Counted from the stretch's first letter, positions 16,356 through 25,519 are shown. The stretch is DNA of 33,413 nt from Elusimicrobiota bacterium (GCA_003153935.1 PMCA01000011.1:34499-67911); one strand, 5' to 3'. The notes: generated by a model from the sequence alone, not told the origin. A program made the numbers and translations.

Positions 16356-18119
16356 TTATTTAATAACAGCTATTTTACCTTTTCTGGTTACCTGGCTGTT
16401 CTCCATCAGGTAAAGATAGATGCCGGCGGCGACTCTTTCTCCGCTATCATTAGTGCCGTCCCAATAAGCTTCGCTCTGACCGCGCAAGGTCTTGACCAGT
16501 TCTCCGGCCAGGGTAAATATCCTGATCTCGGCTTCCTCTTCTCCTATTTTGGAAAATTTCAACTTAGCGCGGGAAGAAATGGTCCAGGGATTTGGGTAGC
16601 AGTACATTTTCTGGCCGTAGTCAGGCGGCACATAAGCCAGTCCCAGGTAGCTAGCCTCCTGCTCGGTAGGGTTTTTAGCGCTGTCAACGACGAAGTAGTG
16701 GAAAACCAGGCTGTTATCAGTTTCTCCCCTGGGAAGGGTAAATGATCCTGTCCAGTCGTTACCGGACGGGGTTAAAGCAATGGCCTGAGCCGCCCCACTT
16801 CCTATAGAGTAATCCAAAAGAGGCGTTGCCACAATAGTATTGCTCGAGGAGATTCGCAGAGTAACGTTCACCACCCCGGCGATGAAAGGAGGCGCTGGAT
16901 CAAAATCCAATTGGACCTGAGGCGGGTTAAAATCGGGATTATCCTTACCGGGACTGGGGCCATTAAATAAGTGCCAATCATTTTTGCCGTTAGTGTCAAC
17001 GCTCAGGGGGCTTACCCGCCCGATCGATCGCTCAGCGGTCACCTGGCTGGAATTGGTCCAGCAATCGCTTTTTGTTACGGTATCACCCGCCACTAGCCAT
17101 TGGCCATTGTCCGCCAGAAGCTTAACGTCATTATTTTCCCCGCCGGTAAAATCACCAACCCCGTCGCTCCAGCACACAGCATCGATAAATCGCCCGCCGG
17201 CCGGAGCGCTCATCAGCGCCAATTCGTCAGTGGTAGCCGATAAACCGGTATCGGGAACATATAGGTCAATTACTCCGTTATGATTCAAGTCTCCGGTAGC
17301 ATCTGTTTCATCGACGCCAGCCTCATCCCAGTAAACCACCGCGTATTTACCCGGAGCCAGCGTAACCGGGCTGGTGGCTAATTTTGAGTCAGTGCCATCC
17401 AGGTCAGTCAGCATAAAATTACTTATATCGACCGGGGTTTCTCCATAATTATATAGTTCCGCCCAATCCGTGGATGCGGCAAAAGCGACTTCGGTAATTC
17501 TGACCTTATATTCCGGCGCGGCAGGATCAGTACCATTATCCATAACTATTTCACCATCATAGTAAACGCTGTTCTGGGCTTTAGGCGTGGCAAAAAGCAG
17601 CGCGCTTTTAGCATCCAGGCCTATGAACTTCTCTCCGTTATTATTGCTCCAGTTGGTGGATAACCAGCCGCTTCCCAGCGGGTTAATTCTCTCCATGGAA
17701 TAATAAGGGGCTTTGGCGCCCGCGAACCAGCCGGCGGCGCAGGGAACGGAATCTACTGCCACAGTATAGCTGTCATATAAGACCAGGTCCTCGCCGATGT
17801 CGCTAAGCGCGCCTGTATAGAGCTTATCGGCGGCGATATCCGAGACCGTGTTATCGTCGGTGCGTTCTAACAGATAATAACTGTTGGCTTTTATGATGCC
17901 GGTTAATGGGATACTGGGAACACCGTCAGCGCTTTTTAACACCCAACTGCTAACATCGACATCATAGTTGGTATTATTATACAGTTCGATCCATTCGTCA
18001 CTGCTGGAGGCGGCCGTCCCCATCCACATCAACTCGTTAATGACCACATCTCCCGGTGCCGCGGCGAATAACTTCACGCTCAACAAACTCAAGGCTAAAA
18101 CTAATATTAACTTCTTCAT
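16356..18119 (-). CDS. Secreted lamin-tail domain protein with FlgD-like C-terminal domain
   Basis: A 587-residue exported protein. Residues 1-20 form a signal peptide (KKLILVLALSLLSVKLFAA). Two lamin-tail-domain-like modules follow: about 23-150 (VINELMWMGTAASSSDEWIELYN) and about 205-330 (VRITEVAFAASTDWAELYN, with an EF-hand-like DLNHNGVID near 283). A beta-rich linker covers about 400-500. The last 85 residues form a FlgD-like Ig module (CYPNPWTISSRAKLKF, IFTLAGELVKTL, WDGTNDSGERVAAGIYLY). That ending is common in secreted proteins of uncultured phyla and resembles C-terminal sorting modules. No catalytic motif is visible, so it is probably a surface or extracellular binding protein. The ATG has AAGGGGAGAG upstream. 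The gene appears to stand alone. Confidence 0.85.
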   Translation of the reverse strand: MKKLILVLALSLLSVKLFAAAPGDVVINELMWMGTAASSSDEWIELYNNTNYDVDVSSWVLKSADGVPSIPLTGIIKANSYYLLERTDDNTVSDIAADKLYTGALSDIGEDLVLYDSYTVAVDSVPCAAGWFAGAKAPYYSMERINPLGSGWLSTNWSNNNGEKFIGLDAKSALLFATPKAQNSVYYDGEIVMDNGTDPAAPEYKVRITEVAFAASTDWAELYNYGETPVDISNFMLTDLDGTDSKLATSPVTLAPGKYAVVYWDEAGVDETDATGDLNHNGVIDLYVPDTGLSATTDELALMSAPAGGRFIDAVCWSDGVGDFTGGENNDVKLLADNGQWLVAGDTVTKSDCWTNSSQVTAERSIGRVSPLSVDTNGKNDWHLFNGPSPGKDNPDFNPPQVQLDFDPAPPFIAGVVNVTLRISSSNTIVATPLLDYSIGSGAAQAIALTPSGNDWTGSFTLPRGETDNSLVFHYFVVDSAKNPTEQEASYLGLAYVPPDYGQKMYCYPNPWTISSRAKLKFSKIGEEEAEIRIFTLAGELVKTLRGQSEAYWDGTNDSGERVAAGIYLYLMENSQVTRKGKIAVIK

Positions 18120-18154
18120 CTCTCTCCCCTTTACATTTTTTAATATATATTTTG

Positions 18155-18281
18155 CGATGTTCGCGGTTAGTGTCTCGGATTGATTTCTTGGACATTATAC
18201 TTTTCGAAATAAGCGAAAGAAGCCTTGGTTCGAAAAGTAAATGTCTCGGCGAAATCAACCTCTCGACACTCCCGCTAATCG
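18155..18281. repeat. Large imperfect palindrome (arms about 48 bases, loop 20)
   Basis: The left arm (18155-18208) and right arm (18229-18281) are imperfect reverse complements. Matching blocks are CGAT, GCGG, AGTGTC, TTGATTTC, GACATT and TACTTTTCGAA, with only small gaps, around a 20-base loop (18209-18228). Bases are conserved as pairs along nearly the whole length. No U-run or coding sequence accompanies it. It could be a palindromic mobile repeat (MITE or REP type) or a structured RNA. Confidence 0.75.
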
Positions 18282-18338
18282 TTAATTCATGGAACTGGTT
18301 GGTTTTTCGCAGACGCAGCTCTATTTAATAATCTACCG

Positions 18339-18504
18339 GAGCCGACCGCGCCGGCTAGGGCACAGCCAAAAAGGCTTACGGAGCCTCGAGAGCCGGTCCT
18401 CCGATGTTTCATCGGAGGGATCGAGGCGAGTAACGCAGAGGGTATTTCCCGCTGGGGAAATAACCCTCATCTTTTTGCGTGACCTAGCCAAGGCAGGGAG
18501 GCTC
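18339..18504. repeat. Cloverleaf-like multi-hairpin element
   Basis: A long-range closing stem joins GAGCC (18339-18343), GCC (18350-18352) and GGCTAGG-CAC (18353-18363) to GTG-CCTAGCC, GGC and GGCTC at 18479-18504. Inside are three hairpins: AGCC/GGCT (18364-18376); GCCTCGA/TCGAGGC enclosing CCTCCGAT/ATCGGAGG (18383-18427); and GAGGGTATTTCCC pairing with 18455-18468. Together they make a four-way junction. The strand of any transcript is not evident. The gene-free gap 18120-18570 otherwise holds only the neighbouring palindrome and a terminator. Confidence 0.7.
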
Positions 18505-18511
18505 GAAAAAA

Positions 18512-18541
18512 CAAAAAAATAAGGCTGAGCTCGATAGCCCA
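18512..18541 (-). terminator. Intrinsic terminator of the pcrA-to-HAD operon
   Basis: On the minus strand a short stem GGCT/AGCC with an inner GAGCTC is followed by TTATTTTTTTG, about 30-60 bases after the HAD gene stop. A further T-rich run follows. Confidence 0.65.
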
Positions 18542-18570
18542 GTCTTGCTTGCAATTATAATCTATATTAA

Positions 18571-19125
18571 TTACTTCAGTATTATCTTACCGATATCTTT
18601 CCAGCTGTTCACCCGGGTGATGCCCGGATATTCCCCAAATTTTTTGTTCCACGGATAGTTCAGCAGCAGGACCTTTATCCCCAAGTCCGCCAGGTCCCGC
18701 GAATACTCGAATCGGTCCTCGATGAAATAGTCAAATTTTAATTTATGCGCCAGCACGTCGTGGTGCTTGGACTCTCCTGCCATGAACAGCAGCCGGGAAT
18801 ACGGTATTTTATTCATCTTCAGCCAGGACAGCGTTTCCTTTTTCAGGTAATCCGGCCGGGCGGTGATCAGGATGATGTCTTTTTTATTAAAGTGCTTCAG
18901 CACCGACAGAGCGCCGGGTATTACTTTTATTTTTTCCCACTTGCCCTGCGCGGAGAAGGTCTGCCAAAAGTCCTCTATCTGTACCAGACTAAGCCCGAAA
19001 CACTTCTGGTAATCAAAATAAACAACGTCCTTCCTGAGGAAAGGACGTTGATATATCTTTTGCAAATGCGCCCGGAATGACGGATCTGAATCCGCGAGCA
19101 CTCCGTCTATATCTATGCCGATCAT
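18571..19125 (-). CDS. HAD-superfamily phosphatase, 5'-nucleotidase-like
   Basis: A 184-residue cytoplasmic HAD hydrolase. Motif I is DIDGVLAD (residues 4-11, nucleophile Asp4 and acid Asp6), motif II is the threonine of LITARPDYLKK (about 92), and motif IV is the acidic pair in YFIEDRFEY (about 134-142). A small helical cap lies between motifs I and II. The pattern DIDGVLAD...TARP...IEDR is typical of the 5'(3')-deoxyribonucleotidase/NT5C-like and uncharacterised YqfW-type groups. The substrate is unknown. The ATG lies 1 base after the pgi stop, so it ends a long operon and may serve a housecleaning role. An operon terminator follows. Confidence 0.82.
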   Translation of the reverse strand: MIGIDIDGVLADSDPSFRAHLQKIYQRPFLRKDVVYFDYQKCFGLSLVQIEDFWQTFSAQGKWEKIKVIPGALSVLKHFNKKDIILITARPDYLKKETLSWLKMNKIPYSRLLFMAGESKHHDVLAHKLKFDYFIEDRFEYSRDLADLGIKVLLLNYPWNKKFGEYPGITRVNSWKDIGKIILK

Positions 19126-19126
19126 G

Positions 19127-20515
19127 TTAGACCTTATTGTTGCCTTTTACTTTATTGAGATTCTTTAAGATCTCTTTCCTCTGCGCTTCGTAACCCTTGC
19201 GGCCCATCAAAGCGTAAGTCAGGACTTTGCCCAGCTCCACGCCCGGCTGGTCAAAAGTGTTTATCTGCAGCAACTCACCCATATAGGCGGTGGCTAACTC
19301 AAATAAATATATTAATTGTCCCACGGTAAATTCATTGATCTCCGGCACAGTGATGGTCAAATTTGGCCGGTCGTTCTGCGCCAGGGCCAGGGCCGTGGCT
19401 TTTTCTTCTGTCAGTAATAGTTTATTGATCGTCTGGCCGCCCAGGAAATGACCGTCATATGTGGGAATGGTCATAGAATTTTTCAGCTTTTCTACGGACA
19501 GGATGGTGATGATCTTGTCAAAGGGCCCTTCCATATAAAGCTGTACCTGCGAATGCTGGTCGGTAACGCCCAGGGTCTTGACCGGGGTCGGGCCGACATT
19601 GATCTTCTTCCCTTTAGTATTAACCGCTTTTCCGAGTGATTCGGCCCAAAGCTGCGCGTACCAGTCGGCCAACTCCTTCAAATGCTGGGCGTAGGGCATC
19701 ATCACGGAGATAGTTTTGCCGCGGCGATACATCAGGTACTGGATGGCTGCGTACATCATCGCCGGGTTTTTCTGCAGGTTGCCCGCGGAACATATTTTAT
19801 CCATATAAGCGGCGCCAGCCAGCAGCTTTTCTATATCAATACCGCCAAAAGCCGCGCTGAGCAATCCGACCGGGGACAGGACCGAGAACCGGCCGCCTAC
19901 GTTCCTGGGTATGACCAACGAGAGGTAGGATTCTTTCTTCACTAATTCCCGCAGGTAGCCTTTATCTATATCAGTAGTAGCAATGATATTCTTTTTATAG
20001 TTGTTCCCCAGGCGTTTTTCCAGCTCTTTGCGGAAGATAAAGTATTGCGACATGGTTTCACTGGTGGTACCGCTCTTGGTGATCACGTTAAATAAGGTTT
20101 TTTTAACATCAATAACATCGAGCAGTCCCTTGACCATATCCGCGTCAACGTTATCCAGGACGAAAATACGCGGGAAGCCACGACGTTGGTTCTTGGGCAG
20201 GTAATTATAATATAAATGATTAAGGGAATTCTGCAGGAAGATATTTCCTAGGGCTGATCCGCCGATGCCCAATACCACAAAGTTCTCAAATTTGCCTTTT
20301 AATTTGGTTGCCAGACTTTTGATTTCCCTGGCTTCCTCGTTTTTATAAGGCAGCTCCATGAAACCGAGCGCGCCATCATCCCGCTTACGAGTGACCTCTT
20401 TTTGCGCTTTCAGCAGAGCCGATTGCATGGCTTTAAGTTGATTCTTTTTAAGGCCCTGGCTCTTAAGGACGCCTTCCAGGCAATTGGTGTAATCCAGCGT
20501 TATCCGTTCAGTCAT
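19127..20515 (-). CDS. pgi: Glucose-6-phosphate isomerase
   Basis: Pgi interconverts glucose-6-phosphate and fructose-6-phosphate. The 462-residue protein is the shorter bacterial form common in Firmicutes and related lineages. It has GIGGSALGN (about 83-91), the sugar-phosphate-binding VITKSGTTSET, the catalytic glutamate region in WYAQLWAESLGK, the histidine in DQHSQVQLYMEGP and the C-terminal signature INTFDQPGVELGK. All key loops appear present. The start ATG overlaps the stop of the upstream methyltransferase as ATGA. Confidence 0.96.
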   Translation of the reverse strand: MTERITLDYTNCLEGVLKSQGLKKNQLKAMQSALLKAQKEVTRKRDDGALGFMELPYKNEEAREIKSLATKLKGKFENFVVLGIGGSALGNIFLQNSLNHLYYNYLPKNQRRGFPRIFVLDNVDADMVKGLLDVIDVKKTLFNVITKSGTTSETMSQYFIFRKELEKRLGNNYKKNIIATTDIDKGYLRELVKKESYLSLVIPRNVGGRFSVLSPVGLLSAAFGGIDIEKLLAGAAYMDKICSAGNLQKNPAMMYAAIQYLMYRRGKTISVMMPYAQHLKELADWYAQLWAESLGKAVNTKGKKINVGPTPVKTLGVTDQHSQVQLYMEGPFDKIITILSVEKLKNSMTIPTYDGHFLGGQTINKLLLTEEKATALALAQNDRPNLTITVPEINEFTVGQLIYLFELATAYMGELLQINTFDQPGVELGKVLTYALMGRKGYEAQRKEILKNLNKVKGNNKV

Positions 20516-21945
20516 TTAGGGACTTCCTCCTTGGTTTCTTTTACTTTAGTTACTTGTTTTTCTATTTTAGCTACGCATTCAATGTGAGCAGTCTGTGGGA
20601 ACATATCCACCGGCTGCACTACTTCCAGCTTATAATGTCTCTTGCCCAGTATCTGCAGGTCGCGCGCCAGGGTCGATGGCTCACAGGAAACATAAATAAT
20701 GCGCTTGGGCCCCAGATTGACGATCGCTTCCAACACCTTGGGCGAGCAGCCCTTACGCGGCGGATCAATGACAATAACTTCAGGTTTTACCTGCTGTTTA
20801 TGCAGGCGGTTGAGCACCAGTTCCGCTTCGCCTAAGCGAAATTCCACGTTTTCGATCTTGTTCCATTCCGTATTGGTCATGGCGTCTTTAACCGCGCTTT
20901 GCGCTGATTCGATACCGATAACTTTTTGCGCCCGGGGCGCCAGATACAGGGCGATAGCGCCCCCGCCGCTGTAAACATCCAGAACGATCTCTGTACCGGT
21001 CAAGCCGGCAAAATCTACCACGGTGTCATATAACTTTTTGGCCTGCCCGGTATTGGTCTGGAAAAAAGAGGTCGGGGAAATATCGAAAACCAGATCCTTG
21101 ATCTTCTCCTGGATCTTTGGCTTGCCGGCGATAACCAGGGTGTCTTCACCCAGGATGACGTTGGTCTTGGCTTTATTAATATTCTGGATAACGCTGGTAA
21201 CTTGCGGGAAAGCTGCCATTATTTTAGCGGCGATCTCCGCTTTGTTGGGGAAATCCTTTTCTTTAGTGACGAAGATCAGCATGCATTGGTTGGTGTTCAT
21301 GCCAGCGCGGATAATAATATGCCGGACCAGGCCGCGGTGCGTTTCTTCGTCGTACCCCGGCAATTCATGCTCGGCAAGCAACTGCCTGGCCAAGGCCAGT
21401 ATCTCATTAGCCGCTTCGGGCTGGATCAGGCATTTATCAATATCGATTATATGATGCGTGTCCTTGGCGTAGAAGCCGCAGATGAGATGGAGGCCTACCT
21501 TAAGCTGCATTTTATTACGGTAGTTAAATGGAGAATCTGAGGGAATAATGTCCAGTACATTTAGATTTTTAAAGCGGGCAATATAAGTCAGGGCGTCTTT
21601 CACCATGGCCGTCTTAAATTTCAGCTGGGTTTCGTAATTGATATGCTGCCAGTCGCAGCCGCCGCAGAAAAGCTTGCGCTCTACCTGTTCTTCCAGCTGG
21701 TAAAAGAAAGGGCACGGTGGCTTGATGCGGTTATTCGATGGTTGCAATATTTTGGTGATACGGGCGCGGGCGAAGTCCTTTTTCATCTCGGTGACTTCCG
21801 CTTCCACTTCATCGCCTGGACAGCCGTAAGGCAGGAAAACAGTAAATCCCCGGTAGCGGGCCAGGGCCTCGCCGCCAAAGATGAGGGTCTCTATTTTCAG
21901 GTTCACTTTTTCTTTTATCTCTAATGGCTTTACCAAAGTTGCCAC
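20512..21945 (-). CDS. rlmD: 23S rRNA (uracil-5-)-methyltransferase, RumA/RlmD family
   Basis: A SAM-dependent enzyme that forms 5-methyluridine in 23S rRNA. The 477 residues start with a TRAM RNA-binding domain (about 12-70). A four-cysteine [4Fe-4S] site follows: one Cys in PPCPFF, two in CGGC and one in IDKC. The Rossmann methyltransferase has VLDVYSGGGAIALYLA, the DPPRKGC motif and the catalytic cysteine in YVSCEPSTLARDL. Whether it modifies U1939, U747 or both (RlmD versus RlmCD) cannot be decided from sequence. It overlaps pgi by 4 bases and follows the DUF1805 gene by 8. Confidence 0.93.
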   Translation of the reverse strand: MATLVKPLEIKEKVNLKIETLIFGGEALARYRGFTVFLPYGCPGDEVEAEVTEMKKDFARARITKILQPSNNRIKPPCPFFYQLEEQVERKLFCGGCDWQHINYETQLKFKTAMVKDALTYIARFKNLNVLDIIPSDSPFNYRNKMQLKVGLHLICGFYAKDTHHIIDIDKCLIQPEAANEILALARQLLAEHELPGYDEETHRGLVRHIIIRAGMNTNQCMLIFVTKEKDFPNKAEIAAKIMAAFPQVTSVIQNINKAKTNVILGEDTLVIAGKPKIQEKIKDLVFDISPTSFFQTNTGQAKKLYDTVVDFAGLTGTEIVLDVYSGGGAIALYLAPRAQKVIGIESAQSAVKDAMTNTEWNKIENVEFRLGEAELVLNRLHKQQVKPEVIVIDPPRKGCSPKVLEAIVNLGPKRIIYVSCEPSTLARDLQILGKRHYKLEVVQPVDMFPQTAHIECVAKIEKQVTKVKETKEEVPK

Positions 21946-21953
21946 ATCATCTC

Positions 21954-22244
21954 CTACATCATTTTTTCCAGGGCTTCTTTACCGGTCATGCCGACCTTGA
22001 CGCCAATTTTCGCGGCGGCGGTCGATATTTCTTCTACCTTAGCTGCAAATAGCTCATCTATATTGCTAACGCCGCGCACCACAGCCGCTATATCGCCCAG
22101 CTTCTCCGCCGCAGCCATATTCAGGTATCCGCACATGACAAAACCCCGCGGCGCCTGCGCGAATACCAGAATGGCATTATAGAACTCCACCTCATACCCC
22201 AGGGCCATACCCCTGTCCCACCTGATGACCGTTTCTTTCATCAT
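21954..22244 (-). CDS. DUF1805 (YunC-like) protein
   Basis: A 96-residue protein matching DUF1805 by its central pattern: [34 protein letters not shown], with a conserved cysteine (about Cys38) in the MCGYLN turn. Structures of the family show a small alpha/beta fold; no enzymatic function is established to my knowledge. Two ATGs are adjacent. The first, overlapping the gatB stop as ATGA, has AAGGA nine bases upstream and is preferred. It sits between gatB and an rRNA methyltransferase, in a translation-related operon. Confidence 0.85.
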   Translation of the reverse strand: MMKETVIRWDRGMALGYEVEFYNAILVFAQAPRGFVMCGYLNMAAAEKLGDIAAVVRGVSNIDELFAAKVEEISTAAAKIGVKVGMTGKEALEKMM

Positions 22245-23677
22245 GATAGTTTATCCTTTAAAATTTTATTTACCACTCCGGGGTTGGCTTTGCCCTGGGT
22301 CTTCTTCATTACCTGTCCCAGCAGGAAATTCAGGGCGGCCGTTTTCCCGGCTTTATATTCTTCCACTGACTTGGCGTTGGCCGCCAGAACTTCTTCGATT
22401 ATCTTGGCAATAGCGCCTTCATCGGATATCTGCACTAATCCTTTTTCTTTTACCACGACATCCGGCATCTTACCTGAAGCGAACATCTCTTCAAATACAG
22501 TCTTGGCTATCTTGCCGGAGATCGTGCCCTTATCTATCAATTCCAGCATCTCTCTCATGTGTTTCGGGGTTATCAAAGATTCTTTTATAGTTTTATTGGC
22601 GGCGTTGAGTTGCGCCAAAAGCTCGGTCATTATCCAGTTGGAAGCCGCCTTCGGATTAGCATAACCTTTAATGGTGGCTTCAAAATATTCCGATAAATTT
22701 TTATCGGCAGTCAATACGCCGGCATCGTACTCCGGTAAACTATATTCTTTAACGAATCTCTCCTTCTTCTGGGAGGATAATTCCGGCAGGGTCGCTTTTA
22801 TTGCCGCCAGCCACTTCTCATCCACTACCACCGGCACCAGGTCCGGCTCCGGGAAATAGCGGTAATCATGAGCTTCTTCCTTGGAGCGCATGGAAAAGGT
22901 CATTTCCTTGTCTGCGTCCCAGAGACGGGTCTCCTGTACGATTCTTTCGCCTTCTTCCGTGACCTTGATCTGCCGGGCGATCTCGTACTCAAGAGCCTTC
23001 TGCACGCCTTTGAAGGAGTTCATATTCTTGACTTCGGCTTTGGTGCCGAACTCTTTCTGGCCCACGGGGCGGATGCTGACGTTAGCGTCGCAGCGCAGGC
23101 TGCCCTCCTCCATGTTGCAGTCACTTACGTCTAAATATTCCAAGATGCTTTTTAGCGCGATTAAATAAGCGTGGGCTTCCTGCGGAGTGCGCATATCCGG
23201 CTCGGAGACTATCTCCATCAGCGGCACGCCGGTGCGGTTCAGGTCGACATAACTACCGTCTATCTGCCGCGAACCAACCTCGTGCAGAAGTTTGCCGGCG
23301 TCCTCTTCCAGATGGATACGGGTAATGCCTAGTCTTTTAGTTTTGCCGTCAACCTGCACATCCAGATATCCATGTTCGGATACGGGCTGGTCATATTGGG
23401 AAATCTGATAATTTTTGGGCAGATCAGGGTAAAAATACTGCTTCCTGGCAAACCGGCTTAGCGGATTAACTTTGCAATCAAGAGCCAGTGAAGTTTTAAT
23501 AATATATTCTATCGCGACTTTGTTCAATACCGGCAGGACACCGGGCATGCCGGTACAGACCGGGCAGATCTGGGTGTTGGGCTCGGCGCCGAACTGCGTG
23601 GAACAGCCGCAGAATATTTTCGATTTGGTTTTTAGCTGGGCATGCACTTCCAGCCCGATCACTGCTTCAAATTTCAT
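22241..23677 (-). CDS. gatB: Aspartyl/glutamyl-tRNA amidotransferase subunit B
   Basis: GatB is the tRNA-binding kinase subunit of GatCAB, which amidates Glu-tRNA-Gln and Asp-tRNA-Asn. The 478 residues include [18 protein letters not shown] near the N terminus, CPVC supplying further cysteines of the zinc site, the signature [30 protein letters not shown] and YRYFPEPDL. The C-terminal helical YqeY-like tail ends in [15 protein letters not shown]. Its ATG shares one base with the gatA stop (TAATG), and its own stop overlaps the DUF1805 gene. The operon gives the host the indirect route to Gln-tRNA and/or Asn-tRNA. Confidence 0.98.
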   Translation of the reverse strand: MKFEAVIGLEVHAQLKTKSKIFCGCSTQFGAEPNTQICPVCTGMPGVLPVLNKVAIEYIIKTSLALDCKVNPLSRFARKQYFYPDLPKNYQISQYDQPVSEHGYLDVQVDGKTKRLGITRIHLEEDAGKLLHEVGSRQIDGSYVDLNRTGVPLMEIVSEPDMRTPQEAHAYLIALKSILEYLDVSDCNMEEGSLRCDANVSIRPVGQKEFGTKAEVKNMNSFKGVQKALEYEIARQIKVTEEGERIVQETRLWDADKEMTFSMRSKEEAHDYRYFPEPDLVPVVVDEKWLAAIKATLPELSSQKKERFVKEYSLPEYDAGVLTADKNLSEYFEATIKGYANPKAASNWIMTELLAQLNAANKTIKESLITPKHMREMLELIDKGTISGKIAKTVFEEMFASGKMPDVVVKEKGLVQISDEGAIAKIIEEVLAANAKSVEEYKAGKTAALNFLLGQVMKKTQGKANPGVVNKILKDKLS

Positions 23678-25137
23678 TACAACCTCGGTTTTTCTTTGTG
23701 CCAGTTAGTGTTCTGTTCGTATGTATAGGCCGCCCGGAAGATGGCTTCCTCGTTAAAATGTTTGGCCATTACCTGCAATCCGATCGGCATCTTCTGCGAA
23801 GTGAAGCCGCAAGGCAGCGACATCGCCGGTATACCCGCCAGGTTCACGGAGATGGTAAAGATATCCGACAGATACATTTGCATCGGGTCGTCCATCTTTT
23901 CACCGATCTTGAACGCCGCAGATGGCGCGGTTGGCGTTATGATCACATCTACCTTCTTAAAAGCTTCTTCAAAATCATTTTTAATCATAGTTCTGACTTT
24001 TTGCGCTTTTAAATAATAAGCGTCGTAGTATCCGCTGGAGAGAGCGTAAGTCCCCAGCATGATCCGGCGCTTCACTTCCGGACCAAATCCTTCTCCCCGG
24101 GTTTTTTCATATTGTTCCAGCAGGTCGTTGGCATCAGGGGTCCGGTAGCCGTACTTGACCCCATCATAACGCGCCAGGTTGGCACTGGCCTCCGAAGGGG
24201 CCAGTATATAGTAAACCGCCAGGCAGTATTCAGTATTGGGCAAGCTGATCTCTATTATCTGTGCTCCCAGTTTCTCCAATAGCTTAATGGCTTCCCGGAC
24301 GCTCTTTTCCACCTCTTTGTCCATGCCTTCCACAAAATACTCTTTAGGGATGCCTATTTTCATTCCCTTTACGTTGTTTTGTAATGATTTGAGATAATCA
24401 GGCGCGAGTATATTGGCGCTGGTAGAGTCTTTAGGGTCGTATTTAGCAATAACATTCATCAACAGGGCGGCATCGGTCACGTCTTTGGTCAGAGGGCCGA
24501 TCTGGTCCAGCGAAGAGGCAAAAGCCACTAAGCCAAAACGCGATACCCGTCCATAAGTGGGCTTCAGGCCCACAATACCGCAGCAGGAGGCCGGCTGGCG
24601 GATGGACCCGCCGGTATCTGAGCCTAACGCCATGATCGCTTCATCGGCGGCCATTGTCGCGGCGCTGCCGCCACTAGAACCGCCGGGGATAGCCTGCAGA
24701 TTCCACGGGTTGAAAGTCTTGCCGAAAAAGCTGGTTTCCGTGGAAGAGCCCATGGCAAATTCGTCCATATTCGTTTTACCGGTGAAAACAGCGCCCTCGG
24801 CGCTTAGCAAATCTATTATTGTTGCGTTATAGGGGGAAATGAAATTATTGAGTATCTTTGAGGAACAAGTACACTTGGTACCTTTAATGTTCATATTATC
24901 TTTAATAGCGATGGGAATACCAGCCAACAAGCCGGCTTCTTTACCAGCCGCTATCTTCGCGTCTACTTCCGCCGCCTGGGCCAAGGCCTTGTCCTTAAGT
25001 AAAGTGACATAAGCCTTAACTTTAGGCTCAACGGCTTCTATGCGCTTAAAGACATTTTCGGTAACTTCTTTGGAAGTCACTTCTTTATTTTTTATTTTGG
25101 CAGTTAATTCATGCGCTGTCAGATTAAATAAATCCAT
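23677..25137 (-). CDS. gatA: Aspartyl/glutamyl-tRNA amidotransferase subunit A
   Basis: GatA is the amidase that releases ammonia from glutamine for GatB. The 486-residue amidase-signature protein carries the Ser-cisSer-Lys triad: the lysine in [11 protein letters not shown] (about 78), the cis-serine in [12 protein letters not shown] and the nucleophile serine in [10 protein letters not shown]. The zone YDGVKYGYR and the [19 protein letters not shown] segment are typical. It starts 7 bases after the cyclophilin-like gene, which separates it from gatC, and is tightly coupled to gatB. Confidence 0.98.
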   Translation of the reverse strand: MDLFNLTAHELTAKIKNKEVTSKEVTENVFKRIEAVEPKVKAYVTLLKDKALAQAAEVDAKIAAGKEAGLLAGIPIAIKDNMNIKGTKCTCSSKILNNFISPYNATIIDLLSAEGAVFTGKTNMDEFAMGSSTETSFFGKTFNPWNLQAIPGGSSGGSAATMAADEAIMALGSDTGGSIRQPASCCGIVGLKPTYGRVSRFGLVAFASSLDQIGPLTKDVTDAALLMNVIAKYDPKDSTSANILAPDYLKSLQNNVKGMKIGIPKEYFVEGMDKEVEKSVREAIKLLEKLGAQIIEISLPNTEYCLAVYYILAPSEASANLARYDGVKYGYRTPDANDLLEQYEKTRGEGFGPEVKRRIMLGTYALSSGYYDAYYLKAQKVRTMIKNDFEEAFKKVDVIITPTAPSAAFKIGEKMDDPMQMYLSDIFTISVNLAGIPAMSLPCGFTSQKMPIGLQVMAKHFNEEAIFRAAYTYEQNTNWHKEKPRL

Positions 25138-25144
25138 TTGATCC

Positions 25145-25519
25145 TTAGCCCTCTTTTTTTTCTACCGTAATCCATTCCCCGTCTTTAACTTTTTCCCATT
25201 CTTCGGCTTTACCCTTTAGCCTGCCTATTATATTCACCGCGCTGGCGGGCTTGATATGTCCTTCGCTGGACAAGGGCGTTAAGCCAAAGAAAATACAGAA
25301 GCAATTCCCCTGGGGCCAATAGGCTAAATCCCCGATTTTTACTTCATCCATGCCATTTTCCAGGGCGGTTTTTACCGGAATTTCAAAGTATATTTCTTCT
25401 CCCCAGGTATTGACTTCGGTGGCCAGCGGCAGGGCGTCCCAAATAGCTTGCGCAGTCCGACTGTTATTAAGCTCGGCTTCCATCTTAACTTTTTCAGTCT
25501 TAATTATGACCTTTTTCAC
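25145..25519 (-). CDS. Cyclophilin-like fold protein (TM1367-type)
   Basis: A 124-residue protein of the small cyclophilin-like family (the fold of Thermotoga TM1367). The pattern is [17 protein letters not shown], then GEEIYFEIP, then [16 protein letters not shown], then the P..S.GHI.PAS.VN.IGRL block. The fold resembles peptidyl-prolyl isomerases, but the catalytic residues of true cyclophilins are not evident, and I do not claim isomerase activity. It overlaps the gatC stop by 4 bases (ATGA) and precedes gatA by 7, so it is translated as part of the gatCAB run. A role linked to the amidotransferase is suggested only by position. Confidence 0.82.
   Translation of the reverse strand: MKKVIIKTEKVKMEAELNNSRTAQAIWDALPLATEVNTWGEEIYFEIPVKTALENGMDEVKIGDLAYWPQGNCFCIFFGLTPLSSEGHIKPASAVNIIGRLKGKAEEWEKVKDGEWITVEKKEG

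Noticed and set aside
18339-18504. Known structured RNA (RNase P, tmRNA, SRP, 6S, c-di-GMP or c-di-AMP riboswitch)
   Set aside because: None of the hallmark sequence motifs of these families is present on either strand.
18289-18554. Short open frames on both strands (73-77 codons) in the gene-free gap
   Set aside because: They lie over the cloverleaf-like element, are open on both strands, lack ribosome binding sites and have arginine/serine-rich compositions expected from reading a palindromic sequence.
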